Both the position numbers and the translations under genes were made by a program. From the NCBI RefSeq assembly GCF_022458985.1, contig NC_061788.1, positions 1-64,000 on the forward strand: 64,000 bases of DNA. The letters run 5' to 3'. Position 1 is the first letter of the stretch; every line of letters begins with the position of its first letter. This document shows, in pieces, positions 10,566 to 21,900 of the stretch. The notes below the pieces were generated by a model. That model saw only the letters and a list, made by a program, of their open reading frames with translations. It ran no database searches and was not told the origin of the DNA. Origin of the DNA: Mugil cephalus (taxonomy: Eukaryota; Chordata; Actinopteri; Mugiliformes; Mugilidae).

Positions 10566-10792
10566 CTCTTCATGTGTCGTGCATTCATCCAAGTGAGCAG
10601 TCTTATGACCCAGTCCTGCACGAATATGGACTAATTGGTCCTGCTCTTTTGGGGTCTTTTGACTTTGCTTTGGCAGCAAATAGAAAGTGATATCAAATGA
10701 CTTAGGCCTTTTTTCTGGAACAGGGCCTGCTGATGGAAAGAACCTCTTCCCCCGGCCCCTGCTGAAAATACCGGGAAATGACCTATAGAAAT
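10566..10792 (-). pseudogene. Likely upstream exon of the G2E3-like pseudogene
   Basis: A 227-base minus-strand block is bounded by an acceptor (ttctatag) and a donor (GAAGAG|gtgatg). It encodes a Gly/Arg-rich start (GIFSRGRGKRFFPSAGPVPE) followed by KSFDITFYLLPKQSQKT, resembling the N-terminal part of teleost G2E3-like proteins. It is colinear with the HECT exons at 5.6-7.2 kb. The 3.4 kb between them is filled by a LINE C-terminus, a PLE and a hAT, so middle exons may have been lost. Sequence 10793-10990 may hold a further exon but I cannot support one. Confidence 0.45.
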
Positions 10793-10799
10793 AAAAACA

Positions 10800-11199
10800 T
10801 ATGTAAGAGATAGTGCCCGACAAGATGTCCATTGTCAGAAATGAATGGACGACACGGAGGCGTGAACCGTCCAACGTGAAGCGAACCTCCACAATACTAT
10901 CATTAGTGCCGAAATATGTATAAATGGGGCTTCACTTAAAGTGAATAAATGTCTTGTTACCTGGTCATTTCTGTTTGTAGTGCACCTGTCTCTCTCTGTC
11001 GCCTGCAGGATTGTACCCCAAAAAATTAATTAATCATCGATACATCTACAATGTATAAGTAAAATAAGCCAAGTGTAAATGACAGAGTTTAAATAGATGC
11101 GGGTGGTGAGTTGATGCGGTGGTTGTTCACACCCGTGCTGGTTTATGTGACTTTTCGGCGCAGGAGGGAGCGTGGATGTGAGTCAATCCCCTTCAACTA
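10800..11199. other. Unassigned flank of the Tc1 element
   Basis: No convincing coding or repeat feature apart from the TA target at 11198-11199. Confidence 0.4.
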
Positions 11200-12804
11200 C
11201 AGTGGGGGAAATAAGTATTTGATCCCCTGCTGAATTTGTAAGTTTGCCCACTTCCATAGAAATGATCAGACTCTGGTTTTTATGGTTGTTTACTGGTTAT
11301 GGGTATAGACAGAATATCAATCGAAAATGCATAAAAAACACACAATCTAAAAGTTATAAATTGTTATGTATTTTATTAAGGGAAATAAGTATTTGATCCC
11401 CAACAATTCACTTAGAATTCAGGCTCCTACAGATTGGCTGGTGCGCATGTGGCACACAGCTGTGCTCAGTCAACTAATTACCAATACTCCTGATCTTAAC
11501 TCGTCATGTATATAAAGCACACCTGCTCTAAGAATCAGTTTCTTACATTCCAACTTCTACAGCACCATGGGCAAGACCAAAGAGCTGTCAAAAGATGTCA
11601 GGGACAAGATTGTAGACCTGCACAAGGCTGGTATAGGTTACAAAACCATCAGCAAAAGGCTTGGTGAGAAGGTGACAACTATTGGTGCCATTATTCGCAA
11701 GTGGAAGACCCATAAAAGGACCATCAACTGTCCTCGGTCTGGAGCTCCCCGCAAAATCTCGCCTCATGGAGTGAGGATGATGATGAGAAAGGTGAGGGAG
11801 CAGCCTAAAACAACACGGCAGGAGCTTGTTAATGATCTGGAAGCAGTTGGGACCTCCGTCACCAAGAAAACAGTTGGCAACACACTGCGCCGTTATGGAT
11901 TGAACTCTTGCAGTGCCCGCAAGGTCCCCCTGCTCAAGAAGGCACATGTACAGGCCCGCCTTAAGTTTGCCAGTGAACATCTAAATGACTCAGAGAAGGC
12001 TTGGGAGAAAGTGCTGTGGTCTGACGAAACCAAAGTTGAGCTATTTGGCATTAACTCGACCCGCCGTGTTTGGAGGATGAAAAAACGTGAGTATGACCCA
12101 AAGAACACCATACCCACGGTTAAGCATGGAGGTGGAAACATCATGTTTTGGGCTGTTTTTCAGCAAAGGGTACAGGGCAACTTCACCGCATTATGGGGCC
12201 AATGAATGCAGCCATGTACTGTAACATCTTGGACAAAAACCTTCTTTCCTCAGCAAGAACACTGAAGATGCCTCGTGGGTGGGTTTTCCAACATGACAAT
12301 GACCCAAAACATACTGCCAGGACAACAAAGGAGTGGCTCAAGAAGAAGCATATTAAGGTCATGGAGTGGCCTAGTCAGTCTCCAGACCTTAACCCGATCG
12401 AAAACCTGTGGAGGGAGCTGAAGCTCCGAGTTTCCAAGAGGCAGCCAAGAAACTTGAAGGATTTAGAGACTGTCTGTAAAGATGAATGGGCCAAAATCCC
12501 TCCTGCGCTGTGTGCAAACCTGGTGACCAACTACAAGAAACGTCTCATCGCTGTGCTTGCCAACAAAGGTTTCTCTACAAAGTACTGACTTGTGTTGTGC
12601 TTGGGGATCAAATACTTATTTCCCTTAATAAAATACATAACAATTTATAACTTTTAGATTGTGTGTTTTTTATGCATTTTCGACTGATATTCTGTCTATA
12701 CCCATAACCAGTAAACAACCATAAAAACCAGAGTCTGATCATTTCTATGGAAGTGGGCAAACTTACAAATTCAGCAGGGGATCAAATACTTATTTCCCCC
12801 ACTG
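11200..12804 (+). mobile_element. Tc1 element with 202-bp inverted repeats (IR/DR type)
   Basis: A 1,605-bp element between TA dinucleotides (11198-11199 and 12805-12806). Each end is a 202-bp inverted repeat (11200-11401 and 12603-12804), with only one mismatch seen by eye. Each repeat has outer and inner direct repeats of the AAATAAGTATTTGATCCCC type, the transposase-binding sites of IR/DR Tc1 elements. The near-identity of the arms and the almost intact ORF point to a recent insertion. Confidence 0.97.
11567..12588 (+). pseudogene. Tc1 transposase with one frameshift
   Basis: Starts [18 protein letters not shown] and reads through the paired-like HTH DNA-binding region ([28 protein letters not shown]) into the DDE domain. 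Catalytic residues are visible as [11 protein letters not shown] (first Asp), [11 protein letters not shown] (second Asp) and [15 protein letters not shown] (third acidic residue). It ends ANKGFSTKY, the usual C-terminus, for about 340 residues in total. One G is missing from a G run at 12150-12152 (in GGNIMFW, before GCFSAKGTG). The frame therefore splits into 11567-12205 and 12148-12588. Nothing else appears broken. Confidence 0.95.
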
Positions 12805-12806
12805 TA

Positions 12807-13359
12807 TGCACGGAAAAGGGGAATGATAGGAAAGGGTTTTCTAATTTACTGAGAAACAATGCCCAGGTCAGCAATGCATGCCTAAAAACACGTCGTTCAT
12901 TCGTCCCCTCCATAAACCACACACAATCAAACCATGCCAAAATGACGACGATAAGATATAAGTGATCCCGCGTCGTGTCAGGGAGACTAGTGTTTTCTTG
13001 GTTAAATCATTTTAGCATATATTAAACTGTAACATTTTGGTGTTAAAGTCACCCATGTAATGCTACTGAGACAAAATCTGCGATGATGTAGCAAAGTTGC
13101 CTCGCAGGTATTTTACACCGGAGATTTTGGCCTGGGACACTTTTTAAAGGGGCAGTGAAATGTGGCCTACAACTGTTGTTCCAATGATGTTTTCATGTTT
13201 ACACTTACTTATTTCATGAACTAACTTACCATGACTTGTCACACTTTGTTTTTTCTATCGGCGCAACATTTATAGCCTATAGGATAGAACCCTGATAGAA
13301 CTGGAGCCGTCCTATCGGGCCCTGATATATTGGTTACCGATAATCGGTCGGTCACTAGT
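12807..13359. other. No gene recognised
   Basis: No ORF with a recognisable family and no repeat I can name in this stretch. Confidence 0.4.
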
Positions 13360-13459
13360 TATAATGATGGAAATAGTAATTAGTTAGATTACCTCGTTAC
13401 TGAAAAAAGTAACGGCGTTAGTAACGGCGTTTATTTTAACGTCGTTATTCCCATCACTG
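13360..13459. mobile_element. Terminal fragment of another hAT-like element
   Basis: The sequence GTAACGGCGTTAGTAACGGC followed by ..TCCCATCACTG is the inward-reading end of a widespread fish hAT repeat that opens CAGTGATGGGAATAACG. The opposite end was not found. Confidence 0.5.
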
Positions 13460-13975
13460 CTACTAGGCTAGCTAACGGAGCAACTCCCGCGTTTTGGGCC
13501 AGTTCAGACTGGCCTGTTGTTTGTAGTTGCCGAAGGTAAAGATGTTCACAGTCACTCCTTAGTTTCTAATGCAGTTTAACGCCACCTCATTAAAGGTTCA
13601 GTGTAGATACTATTCAATAGGTTCCGTCAATGTTCAACTGATGAGTAATATCTATTACACAATTTCACGAACACAAATAGCAAATAGCACTCACCAAAGC
13701 TCCATCAGTCCTGCCAGGTTTGGGCCTCCAACACACTTCAGATTTTTCATGTGGCCCCCTGTAGAAATTAATTGCTCAGCCCTGTCATAGCAGGTGTCAC
13801 TACTGGGCTAGCTACCGGAGCAACTCCCGCCTTTCGGGCCAGTTCAGACTGGCTTGTTGTTTGTAGTTGCCGAAGGTAAAGATGTTCACAGTCAACTGAT
13901 GAGTAATATCTATTACAAAATTTCATGACCACAAATAGCAAATAGCACTCACCTCCATCAGTCCTGCCGGTGGCC
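13458..13975. repeat. Direct repeat, two unequal copies
   Basis: Copy 1 (13458-13712) and copy 2 (13799-13975) share GGAGCAACTCCCGC, CCAGTTCAGACTGGC, TTGCCGAAGGTAAAGATG and the run up to TCCATCAGTCCTGCC. Copy 2 lacks an internal block of about 75 bases present in copy 1. No coding content. Confidence 0.75.
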
Positions 13976-13979
13976 ATGG

Positions 13980-14814
13980 CTGATCTGTCTAATGTGCCGC
14001 CGGTGTGGCCTCATGACCAATGGAGCGTAACCTGATTGGCTAGACGTTGGATGAATAGAGACGGGCGTCGATTGCTTCTCCCTGGTCATCCGGAAGTTAA
14101 GTCCAGCTTTTTCAGAGGTTGAAAGTTGGAGGTTGTATCTTTGAGGTTGATTTTTTTAATGTTCGATTATTAGGTTGATTGTTTTATTGTTGAATTTTAT
14201 GAGTTTCTTTTTTTATTTTTTTTTTTTTATGTAAACTGCATGTACCTGGCAATTTATATTCAAACTCTGATGGCACAGAAAAACGTCCATAGTATGATAT
14301 CATTCATGAAGACATAATCTGTGAGTGGTTGAGAGGTTCCAGAATATTCTGGATGTCATCTTTGTATTTCAGAGAGAGAGATTAACCCTCTGCTTTGATC
14401 CCAACAGGCCAGATGGATTTTACCCATTGTTATTTACTGATCCAAGTCTTGTGACCGTTCACTTCCAGCTGCTCTGAGACCTCATGAACTGATAGTCCCC
14501 ACTGTTGTCCTCTGGACCCAGGTTTAATACTTAAAAGATTAAGATTAAGGTTAAGGTTAAGAAGGTTAAGAAATTAAGTGATTAATCGTCATTGCACACA
14601 AGTTACAACAAAATGTTGTTCAGCAACTCTTGTTCTGATGGTGTTAACAGTGTGTCCTCTGCACCTCTGCAGTCCTCGTCAAAGTGTTAGTGTGAGCTCA
14701 CCAGTGTCTTTATTCTAGTTTAACAACCTATTGATTTGTCTTCTCATAATGTTCCTGATTTATCTCTGATGAATTTGTTTTGTTTTTGAGGATCCAGTGA
14801 AGACACTCTGAACA
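13980..14814. other. Downstream flank of GTPase gene 1, no gene seen
   Basis: No supported ORF; contains T-rich tracts near 14200 and a short GGTTAAG repeat near 14545. Confidence 0.4.
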
Positions 14815-14837
14815 AAGTGATTTGATGAAGCAGATAT

Positions 14838-14843
14838 TTTATT
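14838..14843 (-). terminator. Poly(A) signal of GTPase gene 1
   Basis: TTTATT on the plus strand is AATAAA on the minus strand. It lies in a 3'UTR block (about 14790-15000) duplicated at 39357-39480 and 39797-39960, downstream of gene 2. This supports a transcript end near 14.8 kb. Confidence 0.6.
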
Positions 14844-15479
14844 AAAGATTCACAGAAAACTGCTTCAACCAGGAGACAATTGAATGAGAAGAACAGAATA
14901 TAGTGAATTAAAAAAAAAAATCACAACAACATAAAATGATCCAAATGTTTCCACTGAGTTATGTGAAATATTCCAACTAGTCATTCCAGCATGAACACAT
15001 GAAGAATCCAAGGTATGAATCAAATCAAAGAACATTAGATTTCAGGACTGTTCTCTTCAAAAACACTCAAGTGTGATAGTTGGATGGAGCTCCAGCTCAG
15101 CAGAAGATTTCTCCACTGTGTCTGAGTTCAGTGTGAGTAATATCCTCTGTACAAACTGATTAGAATGACAACAACAAGCCAGGAATAGGAGACCCAATCA
15201 TATCACACTGATACAACATTTTCCTCATGGAATACTTTTACTGCTTATACATGAACTACATTTTACTGACCACTGATAACACTACTAATATGTTGGTGTT
15301 GGTACTTTGACTGAAGTCAATGATCTGAATACTTCCTCCACCATGTTTCTGATTGAAAATATCAACTGGATATTACACTGAACACACTCACAATCAAACA
15401 ACTGATTCATGTTTAAAGAGTGGTGACAGATAAAAGATGTTAATTTAAGTAATATTGCAATTACCAACAAAATAAAGCT

Positions 15480-15918
15480 TACGATTAAATATATATTCAT
15501 GTTGCTACATCCTGCTTGGTGATTTTCAGATAGTCCTGGAAATATCTGACTGCCCAAGACGTTAATCTGGCCGAGGTCCGTTCATTCCTGGACGATTCCA
15601 GTTGATTCAGTTTTTCATCCGAAATAGGCACAAATCTTTCTTTTTGTTTTTTGGTTATTCTCATCGTCCTCCAACCATTCATCAAAACTGAGACCAAATA
15701 AACTGAAATTAACAACAAACGATTTTGTAGTGTATTTTTCAGCCGTTTCCTGCTCCAGCTCTAGCAGTTACAGTGTTGCCATGGAGATGGAAACAATGTT
15801 GCCACAGACTTTGCGGAGCAACATTTTTAGTGATGAGTCAACTGTGCTGTAATGCGGATTTGAGCACATGTCTAAATGTCTTATTGACCAATCAGACTGC
15901 TTGGTCGGAAGTATTTGT
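15480..15918 (-). pseudogene. Crypton-like element fragment in the 3'UTR of gene 1
   Basis: On the minus strand this block carries a promoter-like leader, then RFVVNFSLFGLSFDEWLEDD. After a one-base frame change it encodes RFVPISDEKLNQLESSRNE and TSWAVRYFQDYLKI. This N-terminal pattern (SDEkLnqLesaRNe ... YFQdYL) resembles the DNA-binding start of Crypton/DUF3504-type tyrosine recombinase relatives; that assignment is a judgement from memory. A matching copy in opposite orientation is at 24828-25110. It begins about 14 bases beyond the stop codon of gene 1. Confidence 0.5.
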
Positions 15919-15932
15919 TGTATAACCATGAT

Positions 15933-18900
15933 TTAATTTTTGCATTTTGTTCCTGTTTGATCAGTCATTGCATACTGCAGTGCTGCCCTGGTTCCTTCAT
16001 CCACTCGGTTTCTCATCTCCTCCAGTTTCTGGACCTTCTCACTGTCTCCTCTCTCCTTCATCTTCTCAATCAGGACGTCCAAGTGGACATGAGTGGACAC
16101 TGAATCAACATTCAGGGCGATCTGCTCCAGTTTGACAACATGTTGGTACGCCTCATCGAGGAGCTGGGACTTCTCTGATCTCAGTTTGTTCATTTCTTTC
16201 TCAAGATTTTCCTCAAAGCTCAACTTCTTCATGCTTTCTGACATATTCTTCCCATACATCTGTATCATTTCTGCTGAAGTTTTCTGAACTTTCCTCGTCT
16301 TGGTCACATATTTCCACTTATCTTTCACATGAGCTGATACAGGACACTTATTGGTACAAACAGTACAGTAACCTTTCTTCATGACCTCACAGTGTTCAGG
16401 TTTCCAGGCCATTGTGCAACCAGGATAATGACAGTTCTCCTGACAGACAGTACAGCAGACAGCTCTAGTCAAAAACAAAAACTTCCTTCTCCCACCATCA
16501 ATAGCTTCTTTTTCTTTGTAGATCTCATCAACTTTTAAAGGGAACTTTTCATTCTTCTTCACCCCTTCTTGAATTTGTTTCATCCCAATGTATTTCAGTT
16601 CAGTCAGGTTGATTCTCTCTCCCAGGTTTTTGATGCAGGCTGTCAGTCTGATACGTTCATTCAGAACATCCACAGTTTTTTCCAGTTTCTGAGGAGCAGT
16701 TTTCTCCAGAAAAGCTGTGAACGCTCTCATTCCTCTCACTGATATTTTAGTAGCACTTTCCAGGTATTCTTCGTCCTCTGTTCTGTCTTCATGCTGACAG
16801 TTATTAAACAGGAAGTAAACAGGTTGATTCTTCTCATTTTTGGCACATTTAATTTTTGCATCTTCAAGAGCTTCAAGAGCATTTTTAGGTTTTCTTCCAT
16901 CTGAGTGTGTCATGAGAGCTACGATGTTTTTCTCCAGGTCTTTTCCAAACAGAGACGTCACTGAATTGAAGACGTACATCAGTCGATCATTCAATCGATT
17001 CTCAGTGGCCTTCATCACCAGACCCACTGCATCAACTTCATGAACTCCATCCTCTGATCTAAACAAGTCAAATAATCTTTGACTGACAATTACATCTAGA
17101 TTAGTCCCTCTGGTGTCTCCATAACCAGGAGTATCGATGATGGTCAGAGAGTAGGGCAGAGTTTCACCTTCAAAACCAAAGATCTGGTACACGATCACAT
17201 CTGATGTCTGACTTTCTGTTTGTTTTCTTTTCTCCTCCTCTATGATCTGAAACCAGACTTCATCCTCAAACTTCACTCCCATGGTGTAGTTGACCAGAGA
17301 GTTGATCAGAACTGATTTTCCTGATCCTGATTCTCCAACCAGTAAGATGGTTCTATTGGTCTTGTTCATGTTTCTTTCTCCAACAGTCATTCTAGTCAGA
17401 GATCCAATCTTCTCTTTCTTTGGTTTCAGCTGGTAGACAGAAGGAGATCCTGAGGAGATCAGAATACTTCTGGAGATGATGTCCTGATACTTTGATGAGA
17501 TGTTTGTGTTCCTGTAGAAAAAGTGGAGATTTTAAACATTGAAATTTAGTGCACATCATTTATTTTCATTGTCTTTTGTTTTACTTTTGACTAGTTTATG
17601 TGTGTGAGGAACCTAACACTTCAAGAAAAATGACCTGAAAACCTGCATTGTTCCAAGACAAAACAAAGTCTTAATGACACACACCACTCCTAAACAGTTT
17701 CATCCAACAAGTAGGTTATACAATACGATATGTTGTGTGGTACTGAGGTGGTCTTTTTAAAAGATTGAGTTTAAAACCCATAAAAAACAACAACAACAAC
17801 ACACAAACAAACAAATGTCCAACAAATGAAAAAGGTTAGTTATTGTTTTTTGGAATGTTTTCATCAAATAAGAGCTCCCTAAATATGCTCCACAATCGTC
17901 TCTCCTCTACTCCTCCATGCTGGATGTCATTTAAAACTAGAGAAGCTACTATTTCTATTGGTTCCAAGCATCACATAGCTAGAGCTAACCACGTACCTTC
18001 AGCCAACAGAGAAAACTGAGAAAATGCTTGAAACACACAAAAACAATTGATCAAATGCAATTGATGTTGTTTTTATGATATGTTTGGTATTTTTGAACAT
18101 ATGCGCCACATGATGACTTTACTGAATCTCAGCTCTGTGCCTCAATTCCATGGTCTACAGCCATCTTGTAGTGAACAAGATCTTTGCAAAAATACTCCAA
18201 AAAAAATACGTTGAATAAGGTCAGCTGGACTTGTAGAATTTCTTGAAGACGTTTCATCCGAGTAGCTTCTTCAGTTCTGATAAACTAGTGGGAAATTGAG
18301 GTTTAAATAGGAAATAGGAGCACAGCAGAAGGAAGAACATCACCATCCCCTACATAGCTGGTGTATCAGAGAAACTGAGGAGAATTTTTGGTAAACACCG
18401 CATCCCAGTTTATTTCAAACCTGGAAACACACTAAGACAGAAACTGGTCCACCCCAAAGACAAAACACCTAGACAGAAACAGAGTAATGTAGTGTACGCT
18501 GTTCAGTGTAGTGAGGAATGTACAGACTTGTACATTGGGGAAACAAAACAACCCATTCACAAGCGCATGGCCCAACACAGGGAGCCAGCTCATCAGGAAA
18601 CAACTAAGCAGTCCACCTCCACCTGAAGGACAAAGGACACTCCTTTGAGGATACCAACGTCAAAGTCCTGGCCAGAGAGGACAGGACAGAGTTTATTCCT
18701 ATTTAAACCTCAATTTCCCACTAGTTTATCAGAACTGAAGAAGCAACTCGGATGAGTGGCGAAACGTCTTCAAGAAATTCTACAAGTCCAGCTGACATTA
18801 TTCAACGCTTTTTGGATAATCCATGACCTGGATGACTGAGAACCTCCACAGACATTTTGCAATAATACAGTTAATAGTGTGTTCTATGGATGATGTCCAG

Positions 18901-21900
18901 GAGAAATAAAATGTCCAAAGGTTGAAATGTGTGTACGTTGCCTCCTGTAGTGAATCAGTAGCATTTTGGAGCCAGATTCACTTTAAGAGGTAAAAACCCA
19001 ACGTGGAGGAACACTTCGGGTTCTTTAGTTTGATCCTAATGTCCAGATGGAGAGTGGACCTGGTTCTATTTCACTAGAACCTTTGGAGAACATGTGAGCT
19101 CAGTGGTGTTTCTAGGAACTCTGGGTCCAGGTCTGGTCCAGGTCTGGTCCAGGGGTTGATAGAGGAGTTCAGAATGATGTCATCATTGCTATGAAAGTGT
19201 TTTCTAATTTACAAGCCATTTTAGTTTATCGATATGACAGAAGTTAGTTTATCTTGTTTCTCCTGTTCCTCTTTTCTCTTTATCTTCTCTGGTTATGAGC
19301 TGGTTCTCTTCAGGCTGCTCTGGAGGTTTCAGGCTGGTTTTAGTGAAGCGTCTTGAGACAATTTGTATTGTTATTGGCGCTATATAAATAAAACTGAATT
19401 GAATTGAATTGAATCAGACACAATGTTATTGAAGTCTGACCTATCCATGGAGACCAGTGTCAGAAGCATGGAGCTGATGGTTCTGGAAATAGTGGGTCTG
19501 TCCTTTTATGTGAGCTTAACCTCACAGCATCCAAGAGCTTAAATGTTACCACTTCTGTATTAAACAGGAAATATAATATAACAACACTTCACCAACATTT
19601 ACATTTCATAAGAGACCCAGTGTGAACATATCCGCAGCAATGCGACTCTCAATATGACTAATATCTCTGAAAATGGTCAAAATAGGCAGGTATTTCCTGC
19701 CAAACATATCTCAGCACACATCTTAATGAGCATGAAGAGCAGAGTAAACCTCAACACAGCTGGCCAGTTTCCACCTAGTGAATTCTGTAACAATATAGAC
19801 ACACACGTAGAAATGCTTTTGACAAAGAGCATTCAGCATCTCAGGGAAAATGCTGTCTCCTTTACTAACTCAGCGACCTCTGCCAAGAATATGGGCAAAT
19901 TCATCCAAGTCTTCATCCAAGACTCTGCCTCATTCTTTGGAGACATGGTGGCAGGACTCACAAGATCCTGAAACCACCCACAGTCCTCCTACAATTATAA
20001 ACATAGATGGGCTATGCCCTCTCCTTTCCTCAGTCGCCATATGGTTTGCCAGATCCTCATCAAGACAAAAATGAATGTTATCCTCCATAGCCTCTTCGAA
20101 TTCCTCCCTGTCCCAAGGGCCAGCCAAGCCCAAAGGGCCTTCTTCAGCTTGACAGCTTCCCAGCAGGTTCGAAGGAACATGCCCCACTCTGATTCCATGT
20201 CTCCAACTCACCCTGGGATGCACGTGAAGTTCTTCTGGAGGTGAGAGCTGAAGATCTCATGGACAGAGGCCTCTGCTAATTGTTGCCAAGCTTGCAAAGC
20301 TTCACTCTCACTATGTGTTTGGGTTTGCCAGTTCTGATTGACAGCCTTCACTGCCACCTGATCAGTTGACAGTTCTGCACTTAACTTATTAACGTATTTG
20401 TTTATGTTAAAATGGAACAAACACATGAATGAACATCTCATCTTCTACAACAATTCAGAATCACCAATGAACCTAACCAGCATGTCTTTGGAGGGTGAGA
20501 GGAAACTGGAGTACCCTTAGAAAACCCACAGAGAGACAGAGAGAACATGCAAACTCCAAGAGAGGCCAGAGTCAGTGTCAGTGCTCACCACCACACCACT
20601 GTGCCACCCTATATCAATTATCATTTACAATGCAAACATGTAGGGGATTGTAGCCAGGTGGAAGTTTCTGAGGCTCAGGACTAACCTTCCATCCGACTAT
20701 GCCATTTTGTTGTGCAATAAAATGTATAATGGCAAATAAAACACTTTTTTACTTTACAAGACATACAGATCTGATGATATGATCATAAAGTTTTTTCTGT
20801 TTTGCTTTGTATTAACGCTGCTCCAGCCATTTCCATGTTGCTGCTTCCTTGTCTGTTGCCAGACTCACTGTTAATGCACCAAAAAATTGTAGCTGATTGA
20901 ATTAGTGGGAAAAGTGAGATGTCACACTTTTCCCACTAATTCAATCAGCTACAGGTGAAACATTGTTAGCATGGCATTGAATGGTGGGACACACACACAA
21001 TGAAACCAACGACCCATCAACTACTAAATAAGTCATTCACTAATTTAGTAGTTCACTCTTTGTTGACAAACTGTAATTGAAAGGGTGGTAGAATGTTTCA
21101 ATGTCCTAAAATGGCCAGGATGGGCAGGTTTTTGAAGATGTCTGACTGCCTGTGGGGTGGTTGTACTGTTGTTATATTGCAATGTCAAACTGTTCAGGAT
21201 GGGACTTATTTGATGATCATGATTACATGATACCTGTGGGGCTTTACAAAACCTCAAGCTTTTGATAACTTTTAATTGTTCAAGTCTTACAAGTGTTTTG
21301 AGAAGAAAATTTGACGTGATTGTGGTCACCAATTAAAACTAAATTACAGATTTCCTCTTGATTTTAGGGTATGGATCGTGAGGCTAGTTTTCTAGGGACT
21401 GTTTTAAAGCCATTTTTATTCACACATTTGGAAACATTTCTTCCCAGGGATTGAATTTCATGAAATATTTCACTATGTTCGATAGTTCCCCCTGCAGGCC
21501 CCTGGTACCACTACAGCCACTACGGCATGTTCTTGCACGTGAACCGCAACCCACCGTGGCAGTCTCACCGAGAGAAGTAGTTCCAACTATCCGTGAGTGT
21601 AACTCAATCCCACCCTCACCTACTACAATATTAATTAGGGATAAACGCTCCACTTCAACAGCCAAACTGAAATCTCTAAATCCGGCGATAAAGAAACATC
21701 ACAAAATGCACTTTTTTAACACTCTTAATAATGCCAAGATCATTTGGGATGTAAGATCTAAGCCAAAGGGACATCTACTTGGTCATATTAATATTGGTAG
21801 TATAGTAGGCAAAACTGAACAAGTTGAACACTTATTAATTGACTCCAACATTGATATATTGGGCATATCTGAAAGTCACTCATTCAACACCAACAGATGC

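Noticed and set aside
11588..11980. 130-codon minus-strand ORF
   Set aside because: Antisense shadow of the Tc1 transposase.
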